A stretch of 64,000 nt of DNA from Leishmania martiniquensis. Lineage: Eukaryota > Euglenozoa > Kinetoplastea > Trypanosomatida > Trypanosomatidae. Both the position numbers and the translations under genes were made by a program. Shown piece by piece: positions 1-9,306 of this stretch; position 1 is the first letter of the stretch, and each line of letters opens with the position of its first letter. The stretch is taken from assembly GCF_017916325.1 (NCBI RefSeq), contig NC_090152.1, forward strand, positions 132,001-196,000, written 5' to 3'. The notes under the pieces were generated by a model. That model saw only the letters and a program-made list of their open reading frames with translations, had not been told where the DNA came from and ran no database searches.

Positions 1-3000
1 AAAGGTGAACTATGTAAAGCGCGCAGCCGACGCATCGCAGACGGCTCCACAGACCGCTGCGACGCTGTAACTACAGAGTGCCGCCGCCTCGCGCCGTCCG
101 AGACAGACCCGCCCTCGCCCGCAAAAGGGTTCACCACCCCGCCAGCGCCGAGGCCCTGCAGAGCGGCGAGCGCCGAAGCACCGCTGTTGTCCATGCGCTG
201 GCGAGCCTGCCACACCGTTGCGATCCGGATCGCCAGACGGTTCATCAGCCCCTGGCAGTAGTCCTCCTCGCTCACAAGGCGACTCCGCGGCGGCGCCCCA
301 ACACCCCACTTGCTCAGCAGCGGCTGCAGCTCACGCACGCGCTGCCCAACGGGGTACGGCGCAAAGCAGTTCGACAGCACCAGGGCGATGCCAGCCGCAG
401 GGCCGGTCATCGTGCCCACAGACGACAGCAGCGCGCCAGCACCACTCGAGGCTGTCTCCGTCGCCGTCTCGTCCGGCAGGATCGCCTCGAGCTCCGTGCG
501 CAGCGCAGCGTGACGGCGGCCGGGCACAGCGTTCACCTGATACATCTCCACCGCGAACGGCACACCACGCAGCCCCTGCGGCCCCATCGCAGTGTGCGCA
601 GTGCTCCCGCGCTCCTCGTCCGACAGCGCCCACCACGTCGTCTCCGTCGCGATTACCTGCCCGCCATTCGCAACAGCCTCCGTGCGCGCAGCCATGTTCG
701 ACGTGTCGCCGTAGTAGTCGTACCCCTTCGTCACCTCGTCGTAGCGGATGTCGGACAGCCCGGTGTGGATGCCGACGCGCACGCGCAGCCCGCGCCACAG
801 CGCAGCGTACTCCTCCTCGCTCAGCCGCGCAGTCGGCGGCTCGTAGCCGCCCACCGTGTCCACACGCCCAAGCTCGAACTCGCGGTACGCGCCGTCAAAG
901 CACTCAGTCCCCCAGTCGTGCGCAAGCAGCCTCGTCTGGATCTCGCACGCAAGGCCCACAGCGGTGTGCGCGTCCTTGCACGCAATCATGAACGAGTCGC
1001 CGATCGTCTTCACCTCGTAGCACCGGTACTTCTTGATCAGCTGCCGGATCACGCGGTGGTGCGCAGCAATCGCGTCAGTCATCAGCTGCGGCAGCGCCGC
1101 CCACAGCGCAGTGCTGCTCTCGATGTCCGTGAAGATCAGCGTCACCGGCCCGTCACTGTCCCTCGGCGCCGCGTCGTTGTCGCGGCTGTCAATGCAGCAG
1201 TACAGGAGCAGCGTGCAGCCAGCAATCAACGCTACGCCACCCACGACGGAGCCGATGATGATAGCGTTGCGCTGCATGGGCGTCAGTGCACCCAACCGCT
1301 CACGCGGCCGGTACTCCATCGACGGAGTCATCGGGCGTGTCAGCTGCGGCACCTTCGGGTCCAGTATCCGCTGCATCGACAGCATCGCAATGTTTTGAGC
1401 GCCGTAGTTTTGGTATACGCAGAGCGTTTCAGCTTCAATCGTTGTGCAGCCCCAGTCGAACTCACCGAAGCTCATGCCGTACGTAGACACAGCACCGTTT
1501 AGGTAAATGGTGTCCGTCAGCGTATCGAGGCCGAGCCTCTCCTTTCCCTCAATCACCCTGACCGCCACCAGCACCGTTACAAAATGCCTCAGCATTGTTG
1601 GCGTGTACTGGGTCGTCTCCTTCAGCGCGGCGTGAAACAGTTGTAGCAGTGGTGAAGCAGCATGCGCGGTCGCAGACTTGTCGCTCCAGAGCGGCAGGTT
1701 CGTGAATGTAATCACACGCGCCTGCACAGACGCCAGCGCCACGGAGAGCTTATCGACGAGCGTGGTGTACTGAAGCATCAGGTCATCGAAGACGATCACA
1801 ACGATCGCAGTGGCGTCAGCGAGCAGAAAGTTTACAATGTCAGTCACATCCGCAGCCGTCACCGCAAGCACAAGGTTGATCCTGCGGCGGGCAAGCGCAC
1901 TCCCGACCGTCTTCGTGGAGGGCACCACGGATACTGACGGGTCATCGTAGTTGAACGTCGCAGCAGACCTGTACAGCACACCCGTGATTGTCGCCACCTC
2001 CTCGCCTTCGTAGTTGTGCAGGATCACGTGCACGTGAGAGCCGAGAGACGTCACACCCCTCACGGCCTCAAGGTTCGCGTACAGCACGAACATCTGCTGC
2101 TCCAGCGTCGGCATCAGGTACACGTAGTTTCGCACCGGCTCCACCAGGCGCGGCTGAGGATAAAGGGGGGACAGCACCAAGTACCTATGGATGTGCAAAC
2201 CACTCAGTATTACCCCAGCCACGATGTCCGCGGTGTAGTCATTCATGATCTTGTCGTACACCTCCTCTGCTGTCTCGTGTGTTACAGGAAGTGAAGCCAC
2301 GTTCACGCGCTTCTCTCTGAAGTTCACGTAGTGGACAATGGCTGAAACAGCCGTCGCTAAGTCCCTTCCCACCTGTGCCAGATGCGGGTACTCCTCAAGG
2401 ATCACCGCCAACAGGTTCGCGGGCGGTGGCAAAAGGGTGTCCGAGTAGCAGACATTCTGCGAGTAGCTCACGCCAGAGTCGTCAACGGAAGTCCACGCAG
2501 CCTTCGACAAGCTAGCCAGCGCCGCGCCGCGCCCGCCCTGGTTGCACGAGCACGCAGCACCCAAGAACTTAGCCATCTCATTGCAGCTTCCACCGTAGTC
2601 GCCAATCACATAGTCGCCGCCGATGATGTAGCGTCTCTGCTGGAACAGGTAGTGTCTGTATGCAGCCACGCTATCGATCCACCCCTCCTCCGAGAGCGTC
2701 TGCATGATCAGCGAGCCGGCAAGCCACCCGGTCAGCATCAGCTGCGCTGCGTTCGGGTGCTCATGGAAGAACGTGTCTGCCTTTGTAGGGGGCGCAGACA
2801 GCGGCGACCCAAGCCCATGCGGGCCATACCGTCGCACAGCCGCTGCCTCCGCAGCCCACAGTTGCTCGTCCACTTTGCCAGCCTCGATGTACTTCCCCAT
2901 CTGCTCCTTGAAGATGGGAATGTGAAGCGAGTCCGGCTCCGTCAGCGGAAAGGATGTGCCGCTCGAAATGATCTGCCCGTCCACAGGCGTCAGCTTCCCT

Positions 3001-3950
3001 TCCATCGCAAGTCCGTAGTACACGTTGAACACAGTCTGCTGCAGATGGAAGGACGTCATGATGTACGCAGACGACGTGCGCGGGTCCGTCAGCACAGCCT
3101 CAAGGAAGTTCACAACCTGCTGCCCAGGCAAGCTCCACAGAATGACCACCTGCGGGCGCGTGTCCGCCATCGCATCGAAGGCCTTCTTGTCCACCGCAAC
3201 GTCCGTCCTTGAGTACGGCACGGCGTACACGGCAGGCGGGTCTAGCGAAAGAGGTGGCATGAGCTCTACAATATCCTTGTATTCACGGTCTCCGTACTGC
3301 ACGCCCGTCAGGTACATGAACGCAGAGCGGCGCGAGCGGATCGTGTTCGCTATGTGCTGCACGATCGCCATGATCTCCAGCCGCGGCTCCGCGCGCGTGA
3401 AGTACACGCTATCATCCCACACACGCACAGCACCGGACCCGGTGAACGGGCTCAGGAACATCAGCCCGCTTTCCCGAATGTCACTGTCGCGCAGTGCAGT
3501 AGCGAGGTAGCTGTCAGAGTACGGCCCAATCACGCCGAGCAGTCCCTCATTATCCGCCAGCGCCTTCTTCACCACCGCCACGATGTCCGCCCGGTTCGCA
3601 TTCGGGTCCGGCTCGACAATTTTGACAGTGCGGCCGCCAGCAGTAGTGTACTTGGCGCTGTAGAGCGCAGAGTCGACTCCCAGCCACAGCGCTTTCGCAT
3701 GGTCCTCCACGTTGCCACTCGCCGAGTACATGGTGTTCAGCAGGAGCACAGGGCCCTTCTCATCGTTGGCCGCGCCTGCAGCCCGCACCGGACGCGTCGT
3801 GGGCACAACGAGTGCCAGCACGCCGGCAATCAGCAAAGCGGCAGCCAGGAGTCGCGGCCGTCGGTATGCAGGTGGCTGATCCACACCGCCGGCCCCGCCA
3901 CGCTCACCGCACCCGCGAGTGCAGCGCCGATGGCTCTTATTCGCGCGCAT
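1..3950 (-). CDS. receptor-type adenylate cyclase (3' end beyond window)
   Basis: Single-pass membrane cyclase making cAMP from ATP, expected at the flagellar or cell surface. The minus-strand frame is open from the ATG at 3950 to the window edge (about 1316 codons), so only the extreme C-terminus is missing; family members are usually about 1350-1400 residues. An N-terminal hydrophobic signal (LLAAALLIAGVLALVV) is followed by a long extracellular region resembling periplasmic-binding-protein ligand domains. A transmembrane helix lies near 1200-1275 (AIIIGSVVGGVALIAGC), then a class III cyclase domain opening with VTLIFTDIESSTALWA near 1150, whose Asp residues are the expected metal ligands, and continuing through KTIGDSFM and RVGIHTG. 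The variable C-terminal tail runs off the edge. No in-frame ATG lies just upstream of 3950. Such genes often occur in tandem arrays, so a second copy may lie outside the window. Confidence 0.93.
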   Translation of the reverse strand, partial: MRANKSHRRCTRGCGERGGAGGVDQPPAYRRPRLLAAALLIAGVLALVVPTTRPVRAAGAANDEKGPVLLLNTMYSASGNVEDHAKALWLGVDSALYSAKYTTAGGRTVKIVEPDPNANRADIVAVVKKALADNEGLLGVIGPYSDSYLATALRDSDIRESGLMFLSPFTGSGAVRVWDDSVYFTRAEPRLEIMAIVQHIANTIRSRRSAFMYLTGVQYGDREYKDIVELMPPLSLDPPAVYAVPYSRTDVAVDKKAFDAMADTRPQVVILWSLPGQQVVNFLEAVLTDPRTSSAYIMTSFHLQQTVFNVYYGLAMEGKLTPVDGQIISSGTSFPLTEPDSLHIPIFKEQMGKYIEAGKVDEQLWAAEAAAVRRYGPHGLGSPLSAPPTKADTFFHEHPNAAQLMLTGWLAGSLIMQTLSEEGWIDSVAAYRHYLFQQRRYIIGGDYVIGDYGGSCNEMAKFLGAACSCNQGGRGAALASLSKAAWTSVDDSGVSYSQNVCYSDTLLPPPANLLAVILEEYPHLAQVGRDLATAVSAIVHYVNFREKRVNVASLPVTHETAEEVYDKIMNDYTADIVAGVILSGLHIHRYLVLSPLYPQPRLVEPVRNYVYLMPTLEQQMFVLYANLEAVRGVTSLGSHVHVILHNYEGEEVATITGVLYRSAATFNYDDPSVSVVPSTKTVGSALARRRINLVLAVTAADVTDIVNFLLADATAIVVIVFDDLMLQYTTLVDKLSVALASVQARVITFTNLPLWSDKSATAHAASPLLQLFHAALKETTQYTPTMLRHFVTVLVAVRVIEGKERLGLDTLTDTIYLNGAVSTYGMSFGEFDWGCTTIEAETLCVYQNYGAQNIAMLSMQRILDPKVPQLTRPMTPSMEYRPRERLGALTPMQRNAIIIGSVVGGVALIAGCTLLLYCCIDSRDNDAAPRDSDGPVTLIFTDIESSTALWAALPQLMTDAIAAHHRVIRQLIKKYRCYEVKTIGDSFMIACKDAHTAVGLACEIQTRLLAHDWGTECFDGAYREFELGRVDTVGGYEPPTARLSEEEYAALWRGLRVRVGIHTGLSDIRYDEVTKGYDYYGDTSNMAARTEAVANGGQVIATETTWWALSDEERGSTAHTAMGPQGLRGVPFAVEMYQVNAVPGRRHAALRTELEAILPDETATETASSGAGALLSSVGTMTGPAAGIALVLSNCFAPYPVGQRVRELQPLLSKWGVGAPPRSRLVSEEDYCQGLMNRLAIRIATVWQARQRMDNSGASALAALQGLGAGGVVNPFAGEGGSVSDGARRRHSVVTASQRSVEPSAMRRLRALHSSP

Positions 3951-5511
3951 CGCGGGGACACGCACACCGGAATTGTGGTCCGCAAAGGAAAAGCTGTGGT
4001 GTGTGTGTGTGTGTGTCTGACTGTCCGGGGAGGCGAAAGAGGGCAGCCGATGAGAATTGGGAGAGCGGTGCGCATGCGGAGAGCAAAAGCAGCGGGCACA
4101 AGCAGACCGCACCGGAGACGCACAGGGGAGGAGTAGTGCAGATGGAGGCAGGGGGCAACGCGCGGGTGCGCGTAGGGGATGGGGTGGTGGAGAAGACGGG
4201 ACAGGGTGCTGCGCGCCAAGGCCCCAGCCCACACGGCTTCTCTGCGGCGCGCAGCGTCCGGCCTCACAGGGTCCAGACGCAAAGGGGGTCGCGTGGGCGG
4301 CACCCATGCCGCAGGCACGGGCAGTGCACATCAGGGGCGCGGTGCTGCCACATAGTCGCTGCGGCACCCTCGCAGCACGCACGTGTAAGCTAAAGCTAGC
4401 CGTCGCGGGCAGCGTGCACACACTCGCGCCCACCGACCTCGTCGCGCCGTCCATGCATGGGCGCCTGCGTGCACGCACGCGCACGAGCAGAGCAAAGACG
4501 GAAACCATGTGCCTTCCGCGGGGACCGGTGCGGCAGAGAAAGAGGGGGGGCAGAGAGGGGCGGGGGCGGCGCTGCCCGCCGGCACCCCCTCTCCGGAGGG
4601 CCCATCCACCACCGTACCTCTGAAGAGGTGAGGTGGGCTAACAAGCGGGACTATGCAAGGAAGCGGACGCTCGTGTCGGTCTGTGGCGATGGGATGTATC
4701 GTATGCGGCGTGACTGACGTGAGCTTCGGGGACGGAAAGACGGCGCGAGGGTGTCTGAGACACGTTAGCGAGAGAATCCGGATGGAGAAAGGCGGCGCAG
4801 ATTGCGGCGGCGGCATCCGTGCGTGAAGAGGTGCGAGTGAGCGCGGAGGCGTAAGGGCCATGGAGAGGGAAAGATTCGGGCAGCAGTGGCCTGGGGAGGT
4901 GGAGAAGAGGAGGAAGGGGGTGAGAAGGATGCCCGCGTTGATGCAGATAGGCGAATGCTGCGGCTCACCTGCGGAGGAGTACTAAACGAAGGTGAGGGGA
5001 AGTGGCGGCTCCCCATGAGAGCCGAGGCGGTGTACGCGCGGAGAGGGGGGGCGTAGTCGTCGCTGCAGGCGGTCGTCAGAGGCACATTCGTAAGTGACGA
5101 CGATGCGCAGGCCGCCGCATCGGGCGTGTTTCATTTCAGAGAACGGAGGGGTGCTGATAGACATCTGTAAACGAGTTGATCTTCGTTGAATGAAAGGCCC
5201 CACTTCGGGTTCGAAGGAAGGCGGTGAAGAGTCGCTCGTCGTAGACGCCTCGGATGCAGTGTGGGTGAGCTGCGGAGGATGCGGAGCAGGCCGCTCGCCT
5301 TCCTCCGCCTCACCCGAAAATGGAAAAAAAAAGGCAACCCGGAGTCTGCTTATCCCTCAGACCATCTCTATCGATGCAGGAGTGCGCGAAGAGAAGTACG
5401 CGCACGTGTTTGCATGAGGGCGCCCGTCAGTCGTCGAGGCACCACGAGAGAAAGAAAGGCATGCGCGCGCAGTCGCCAGAGTCACCAAAGCTCGGGTGAC
5501 TGCGGCTTTTC
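3951..5511. other. intergenic spacer, 1.56 kb
   Basis: No supported gene. It holds a (GT)n run near 3999-4017 just upstream of the cyclase start, and plus-strand polypurine stretches near 4530-4565 and 4885-4930, which are polypyrimidine tracts on the transcribed strand and candidate trans-splicing signals. The part next to 5511 is probably 3'UTR of the RCC1 gene. ORFs here are low complexity and not convincing. Confidence 0.6.
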
Positions 5512-8500
5512 TCAGACGGCACCACCGGGGCCGGCACGCCGCCCATCGCCCCCGACAGCGCGGCTTGCCGCTACGTACGCGGCATCTTCTCTGCGCAAAA
5601 GGGTGCGTGCGGCGTTATGGTCCCGCTGCTGAGAGGCGGCCTCTGTCGAAAGGTTCACCATGCGGGCACTGCCCCACGGTGTCCCCTGCATCGTGCGGGC
5701 TCTGGTGAGGGGCAAGATGCGGCTCCCTATGCTGTCCATGCTGCTCTCCATCGGGCCATTCGCCCACGGATCGTGGTACGCGGAGGGCGACCGCCGCACT
5801 GCCGTTGCTTCTGGCACGCTCGGTCTGGCCCAGCTGGCGGCGGTGCCACCACTTCTAGTGCTACTTATGGGACCCCATCCAAGCACCGGGTGGCTCAGTT
5901 GGCCCTCCCCTGCCGATGCCGCTCGGGGCGGCGGCAGAGGTGATGAGGACGGGGCGTAGCTCAGCCGCTGCTCGCGTCCGCGCAGCGCCGCCGACTGTGC
6001 TGAGCAGAAACTGCCAGCTACCCTTGGTGCGTTCACGCAAAGCTCCTCCACGTAGGCGAAGGTGTGGTGCAGCCCACTCACGACCTCTCGCACGTTCACC
6101 ATTTGTAGGCCAGGCACGAGCTGGTAGTGGGGGTGATGATGACCCCCGGTGAACGGCAGTGGTGAGCGAGGCGGAAGAACCGCAGCAGCACCGCCAGATG
6201 CGACAGCGGGGTGGTAGCTGCCGGAGGCGCCGCCCGTCATAAAGGGGCCATGGCTGGGCGAGGCAGGAAGAGCAGTGGTGGGTATCGCTGCCACGGACAC
6301 CCCCATGTGGTTGGGCGAAACAGCTCCACGCGTCGCACCACTCACCGCAGCTGCGGCCACCGCAGAAGCAGTCGAGACTCCGACGCTGGACGACCGGCTC
6401 GCCTCACCGAAGCAGTAGACCTGTGCATGGGAGTGGTACTCGAAGTCGGCAGCGTCAGCGCGGCAGCACGGCTCTGAGCACCACGGTTGCGGGCCTTCCA
6501 TCACTACGACAGTATGCTGCCGCCCGCAGGCGATGCTGCGCGTCACACCACCTGCGACGAATTCGAGGCCCACCACCCTATAAGGTGCCGTGAAGGCGTC
6601 GGGGTTGCCGGCAGTGGTGCCGCACTGCCCGCTTGCGTTGTCACCCCAGCAGAAGACAGCGCCGGCAGCAGTGAGAGCGACGGTGTGGAAAGACCCACAC
6701 GCCACGTCCACCACGCGGTGACCCTCGAGTGCACCACGGACCAGCGTCGGCACATAGGCCGGTGCCTTGGAGCCGTGCCCAAGCCGACCTTGATACCCCA
6801 CACCCCACGTGAAAAGCTCTCCGTGCTCGTTGATGGCACCGCTGTGCCACTGTCCGGCGCGGATGCGCACAATGCGCTCCGGCACTGTAACGGCCGCTCC
6901 GTTAGGATCAGCTCGCCGTCGGCCCTTCACGGTCACCAGCTGCGGTGTCAGCACGACAGCGCGGCGCTCGTTGCTGAGAGACTCGCCAAGGACATCGCGG
7001 TAGCGACGCTCCACCTCCTCTGGTGTGCCGAGGCCAACGCAGTCCACCAGCCCCCAGCTATACAGAGAGCCTTCTTCGCTCAGCGCCAGCGCGAAGAAGC
7101 TACCGCAGCTCAGCTGAATGATTCGCTTTCCTTCCAGCGTCTCCACCAGCACTGGAGACTCGACCTTCTTCGTCGGCAAGTCGAAGTGGTTGCGCCCGCG
7201 CCCGCTTTGGCCGTGGTTGTTGTTGCCCCAGAAGTAGACGTGGTGGCCCTCCACAATGGCCATGGCGAACGCATACCCAGCCGCCACGTGCACCGCCGGC
7301 AGCTGCTCGAAGAGTGGAATCCGGCGTGGGATGAGCAACTCTACGGGCATGTCGGTGCCATCCTGGCCCGCACCGTTGCCACCGCTCCCGCCACCGGACG
7401 AGTTGCTGCCACTGCGCATGGCATAGCTGCTTCCGCCAAGGCCCAGCTGGCCCCACTCCCCGTTGCCAAAGGCGTATATGCTGCCCGTGTCGCTCAGTGC
7501 ACAGCTATAGTTCGCCCCTAGCGCAATCTCGCACACCCGCACCCCGTACGGCGTCACGTGCACCATGGTCGGCGTCGGCTCGTCTCGTGTGGAGTGAGTC
7601 CCCAGCTCCCCGTTGCCGCCAGAGCCCCAGCTAAACAACATCACGCGCCGCGGAATCTGTGGGCCGCGCAGCAGCCGCACCAGACCCATCACATTCAAAT
7701 ACTCCGCCATTGCCAGCACCCCGTCCACGCTGATGTAGTGCGGGATCATGATGGCGCCATGTCGCAGGTAGTTTAAGATGGGCAAGAAGTAGTCAGCGTC
7801 CAAATCGAGCAAGATGGCGTTGGCGCCGTCCGTGTCAAGGGGGACGGCAGAGGCAGTCTGCTGTGGGCTCACAGCCTCGCCGTCGCCGCCCTCGGCAGCG
7901 CTTGCACCCACTGGCAGAGTGCCTGGTGGCGGTGTTTTGGGTGTCACGTAGTCGGGGCACGACTCTCGCATAACAGACAACAACGATTGCTCGTGCAGCA
8001 GGTGCGGCACCGGAGGCAGTGGCGATGTCGACAACGAGGCAACAGAGGCGGTAGAGCGATGCACTGAGCAGTGGCAGGCATAAAGGTCAGAGGGCGGAGA
8101 GGATCGATCACCATCCCGCTGAACGCTGTTACCATCGTGATGTGGCATACGCTGCACGCCATCCTCAGCAGCCGATGGCTCCTCCGCAGCCTGCGCTGCC
8201 TCCGCCGTCAGGGTCTGAGCATCGCCGCCACCGCTTTCGGATGCACTGTTGAGTAAGCCGCCTGCGCCGCGACTGTCAGCGGGGCCGGCAGCGCCACTGC
8301 GGTCATCACCCCCTGCTGCGTTGCATCGGATTCCACCCCCGGGCACCCCCTCCATAAGCGGCGTCGTGTCCGCGGTTGCTCTGCAGCGTCCCGAGGCCTC
8401 ACGTGGTGCGATAGGTGCAGTGCGACGTGCAGCACTCTTCGTGCCCGCAACACTGTCGCCCCGCCTCGGCGGAGGGATAAGGTACGCACATAACGACGCG

Positions 8501-9306
8501 AGTATGCTGTCAGGATCTGCCATGAGTGTGCCGACAGTTGTGGTGATTAGTCGACCACTAACGTTCAGCAGTACCCACTCCCGAGCCGACGCCGTCGTAG
8601 CCACGCAGACGGGCTCCGCTGTGCGCACCGGCTGAAAATAAAAGGGGCGCCGTGGGGCCGCAGACGGTGACGATAAGCGCTCCTCAGCCCGCGTTTGTGA
8701 CCGGCGAGGCGGCGAGCGACACGAGCACCCACATACGTCGGCAACAGTAGCGGCTGCAGCGACATCACCGCCTGCGCGAGGCAGTGGCGAGTCCGACCTC
8801 AGGCGAGCATGGCGGCTCACAACAGAAGCCGCTGCCGCCCTGTCACGCACTTGTGTCCAGGACTGCGGTGTAGCGGTCCGCTGCTGTCGTTGATCGCGCG
8901 GCGGTGGAAATCGGGGAGACGGCGAGCTCTCCGGGTGACGCGGGCAGCAAGCAGGCAGCTGCGGAAGCGGCGAGGATATGGCGGCTGAAGGCCTGTAGAG
9001 GCCTCCGCTTGACGCGGCACGACGCATGGCCGAGCTACTCATGGCCACAGCCGCCCCAGTCAACGGAGTGCCGCTCGCTACCGCTGCCGCTGTCGTCAGC
9101 CCAGCCGCGTCTGGAATGGGCGATGACGCAGCTGGGCTGACAATGTCGTGATAGTCGGCGCTGTCCACGCGCGGCATACCGCTGTGTCCGCTGCGACGGG
9201 TGCTGCTACCGATAGCACTCCGGCTGTCGGTGCTGTTGCTTCGACTGGCATGGGTGCTGCCACCCAAATCAAGATGACTGGCAGTGCTCGTCCCCTCCGA
9301 CGCCAT
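5512..9306 (-). CDS. KCTD-type BTB (T1) domain plus RCC1-repeat protein
   Basis: Protein of 1264 residues starting at ATG 9306. After a 240-residue Ser/Ala/Pro-rich leader comes the start of a KCTD/T1-type BTB fold (WVLLNVSGRLITTTVGTLM and DPDSIL, about residues 243-278). The second half of the same fold (DADYFLPILNYLRHG ... GVLAMAEYLNVMGL) appears only at about 494-550, so roughly 215 low-complexity residues interrupt the domain. RCC1 repeats follow from about residue 556 (LFSWGSGGNGELG, YAFGNGEWGQLGLG, YFWGNNNHGQSG, LFTWGVGYQGRLGHG, VFCWGDNASGQCG), with a last blade near VNVREVVSGLHHTFAY after another insertion. The domains predict protein-protein interaction, such as a ubiquitin-ligase adaptor or scaffold; partner and role are unknown. 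Confidence 0.85.
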   Translation of the reverse strand: MASEGTSTASHLDLGGSTHASRSNSTDSRSAIGSSTRRSGHSGMPRVDSADYHDIVSPAASSPIPDAAGLTTAAAVASGTPLTGAAVAMSSSAMRRAASSGGLYRPSAAISSPLPQLPACCPRHPESSPSPRFPPPRDQRQQRTATPQSWTQVRDRAAAASVVSRHARLRSDSPLPRAGGDVAAAATVADVCGCSCRSPPRRSQTRAEERLSSPSAAPRRPFYFQPVRTAEPVCVATTASAREWVLLNVSGRLITTTVGTLMADPDSILASLCAYLIPPPRRGDSVAGTKSAARRTAPIAPREASGRCRATADTTPLMEGVPGGGIRCNAAGGDDRSGAAGPADSRGAGGLLNSASESGGGDAQTLTAEAAQAAEEPSAAEDGVQRMPHHDGNSVQRDGDRSSPPSDLYACHCSVHRSTASVASLSTSPLPPVPHLLHEQSLLSVMRESCPDYVTPKTPPPGTLPVGASAAEGGDGEAVSPQQTASAVPLDTDGANAILLDLDADYFLPILNYLRHGAIMIPHYISVDGVLAMAEYLNVMGLVRLLRGPQIPRRVMLFSWGSGGNGELGTHSTRDEPTPTMVHVTPYGVRVCEIALGANYSCALSDTGSIYAFGNGEWGQLGLGGSSYAMRSGSNSSGGGSGGNGAGQDGTDMPVELLIPRRIPLFEQLPAVHVAAGYAFAMAIVEGHHVYFWGNNNHGQSGRGRNHFDLPTKKVESPVLVETLEGKRIIQLSCGSFFALALSEEGSLYSWGLVDCVGLGTPEEVERRYRDVLGESLSNERRAVVLTPQLVTVKGRRRADPNGAAVTVPERIVRIRAGQWHSGAINEHGELFTWGVGYQGRLGHGSKAPAYVPTLVRGALEGHRVVDVACGSFHTVALTAAGAVFCWGDNASGQCGTTAGNPDAFTAPYRVVGLEFVAGGVTRSIACGRQHTVVVMEGPQPWCSEPCCRADAADFEYHSHAQVYCFGEASRSSSVGVSTASAVAAAAVSGATRGAVSPNHMGVSVAAIPTTALPASPSHGPFMTGGASGSYHPAVASGGAAAVLPPRSPLPFTGGHHHPHYQLVPGLQMVNVREVVSGLHHTFAYVEELCVNAPRVAGSFCSAQSAALRGREQRLSYAPSSSPLPPPRAASAGEGQLSHPVLGWGPISSTRSGGTAASWARPSVPEATAVRRSPSAYHDPWANGPMESSMDSIGSRILPLTRARTMQGTPWGSARMVNLSTEAASQQRDHNAARTLLRREDAAYVAASRAVGGDGRRAGPGGAV

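Noticed and set aside
78..1502. Long plus-strand ORF of 474 codons, and others over the cyclase
   Set aside because: Antisense shadow of the receptor cyclase; Arg/His-rich product with no family features, caused by high GC content.
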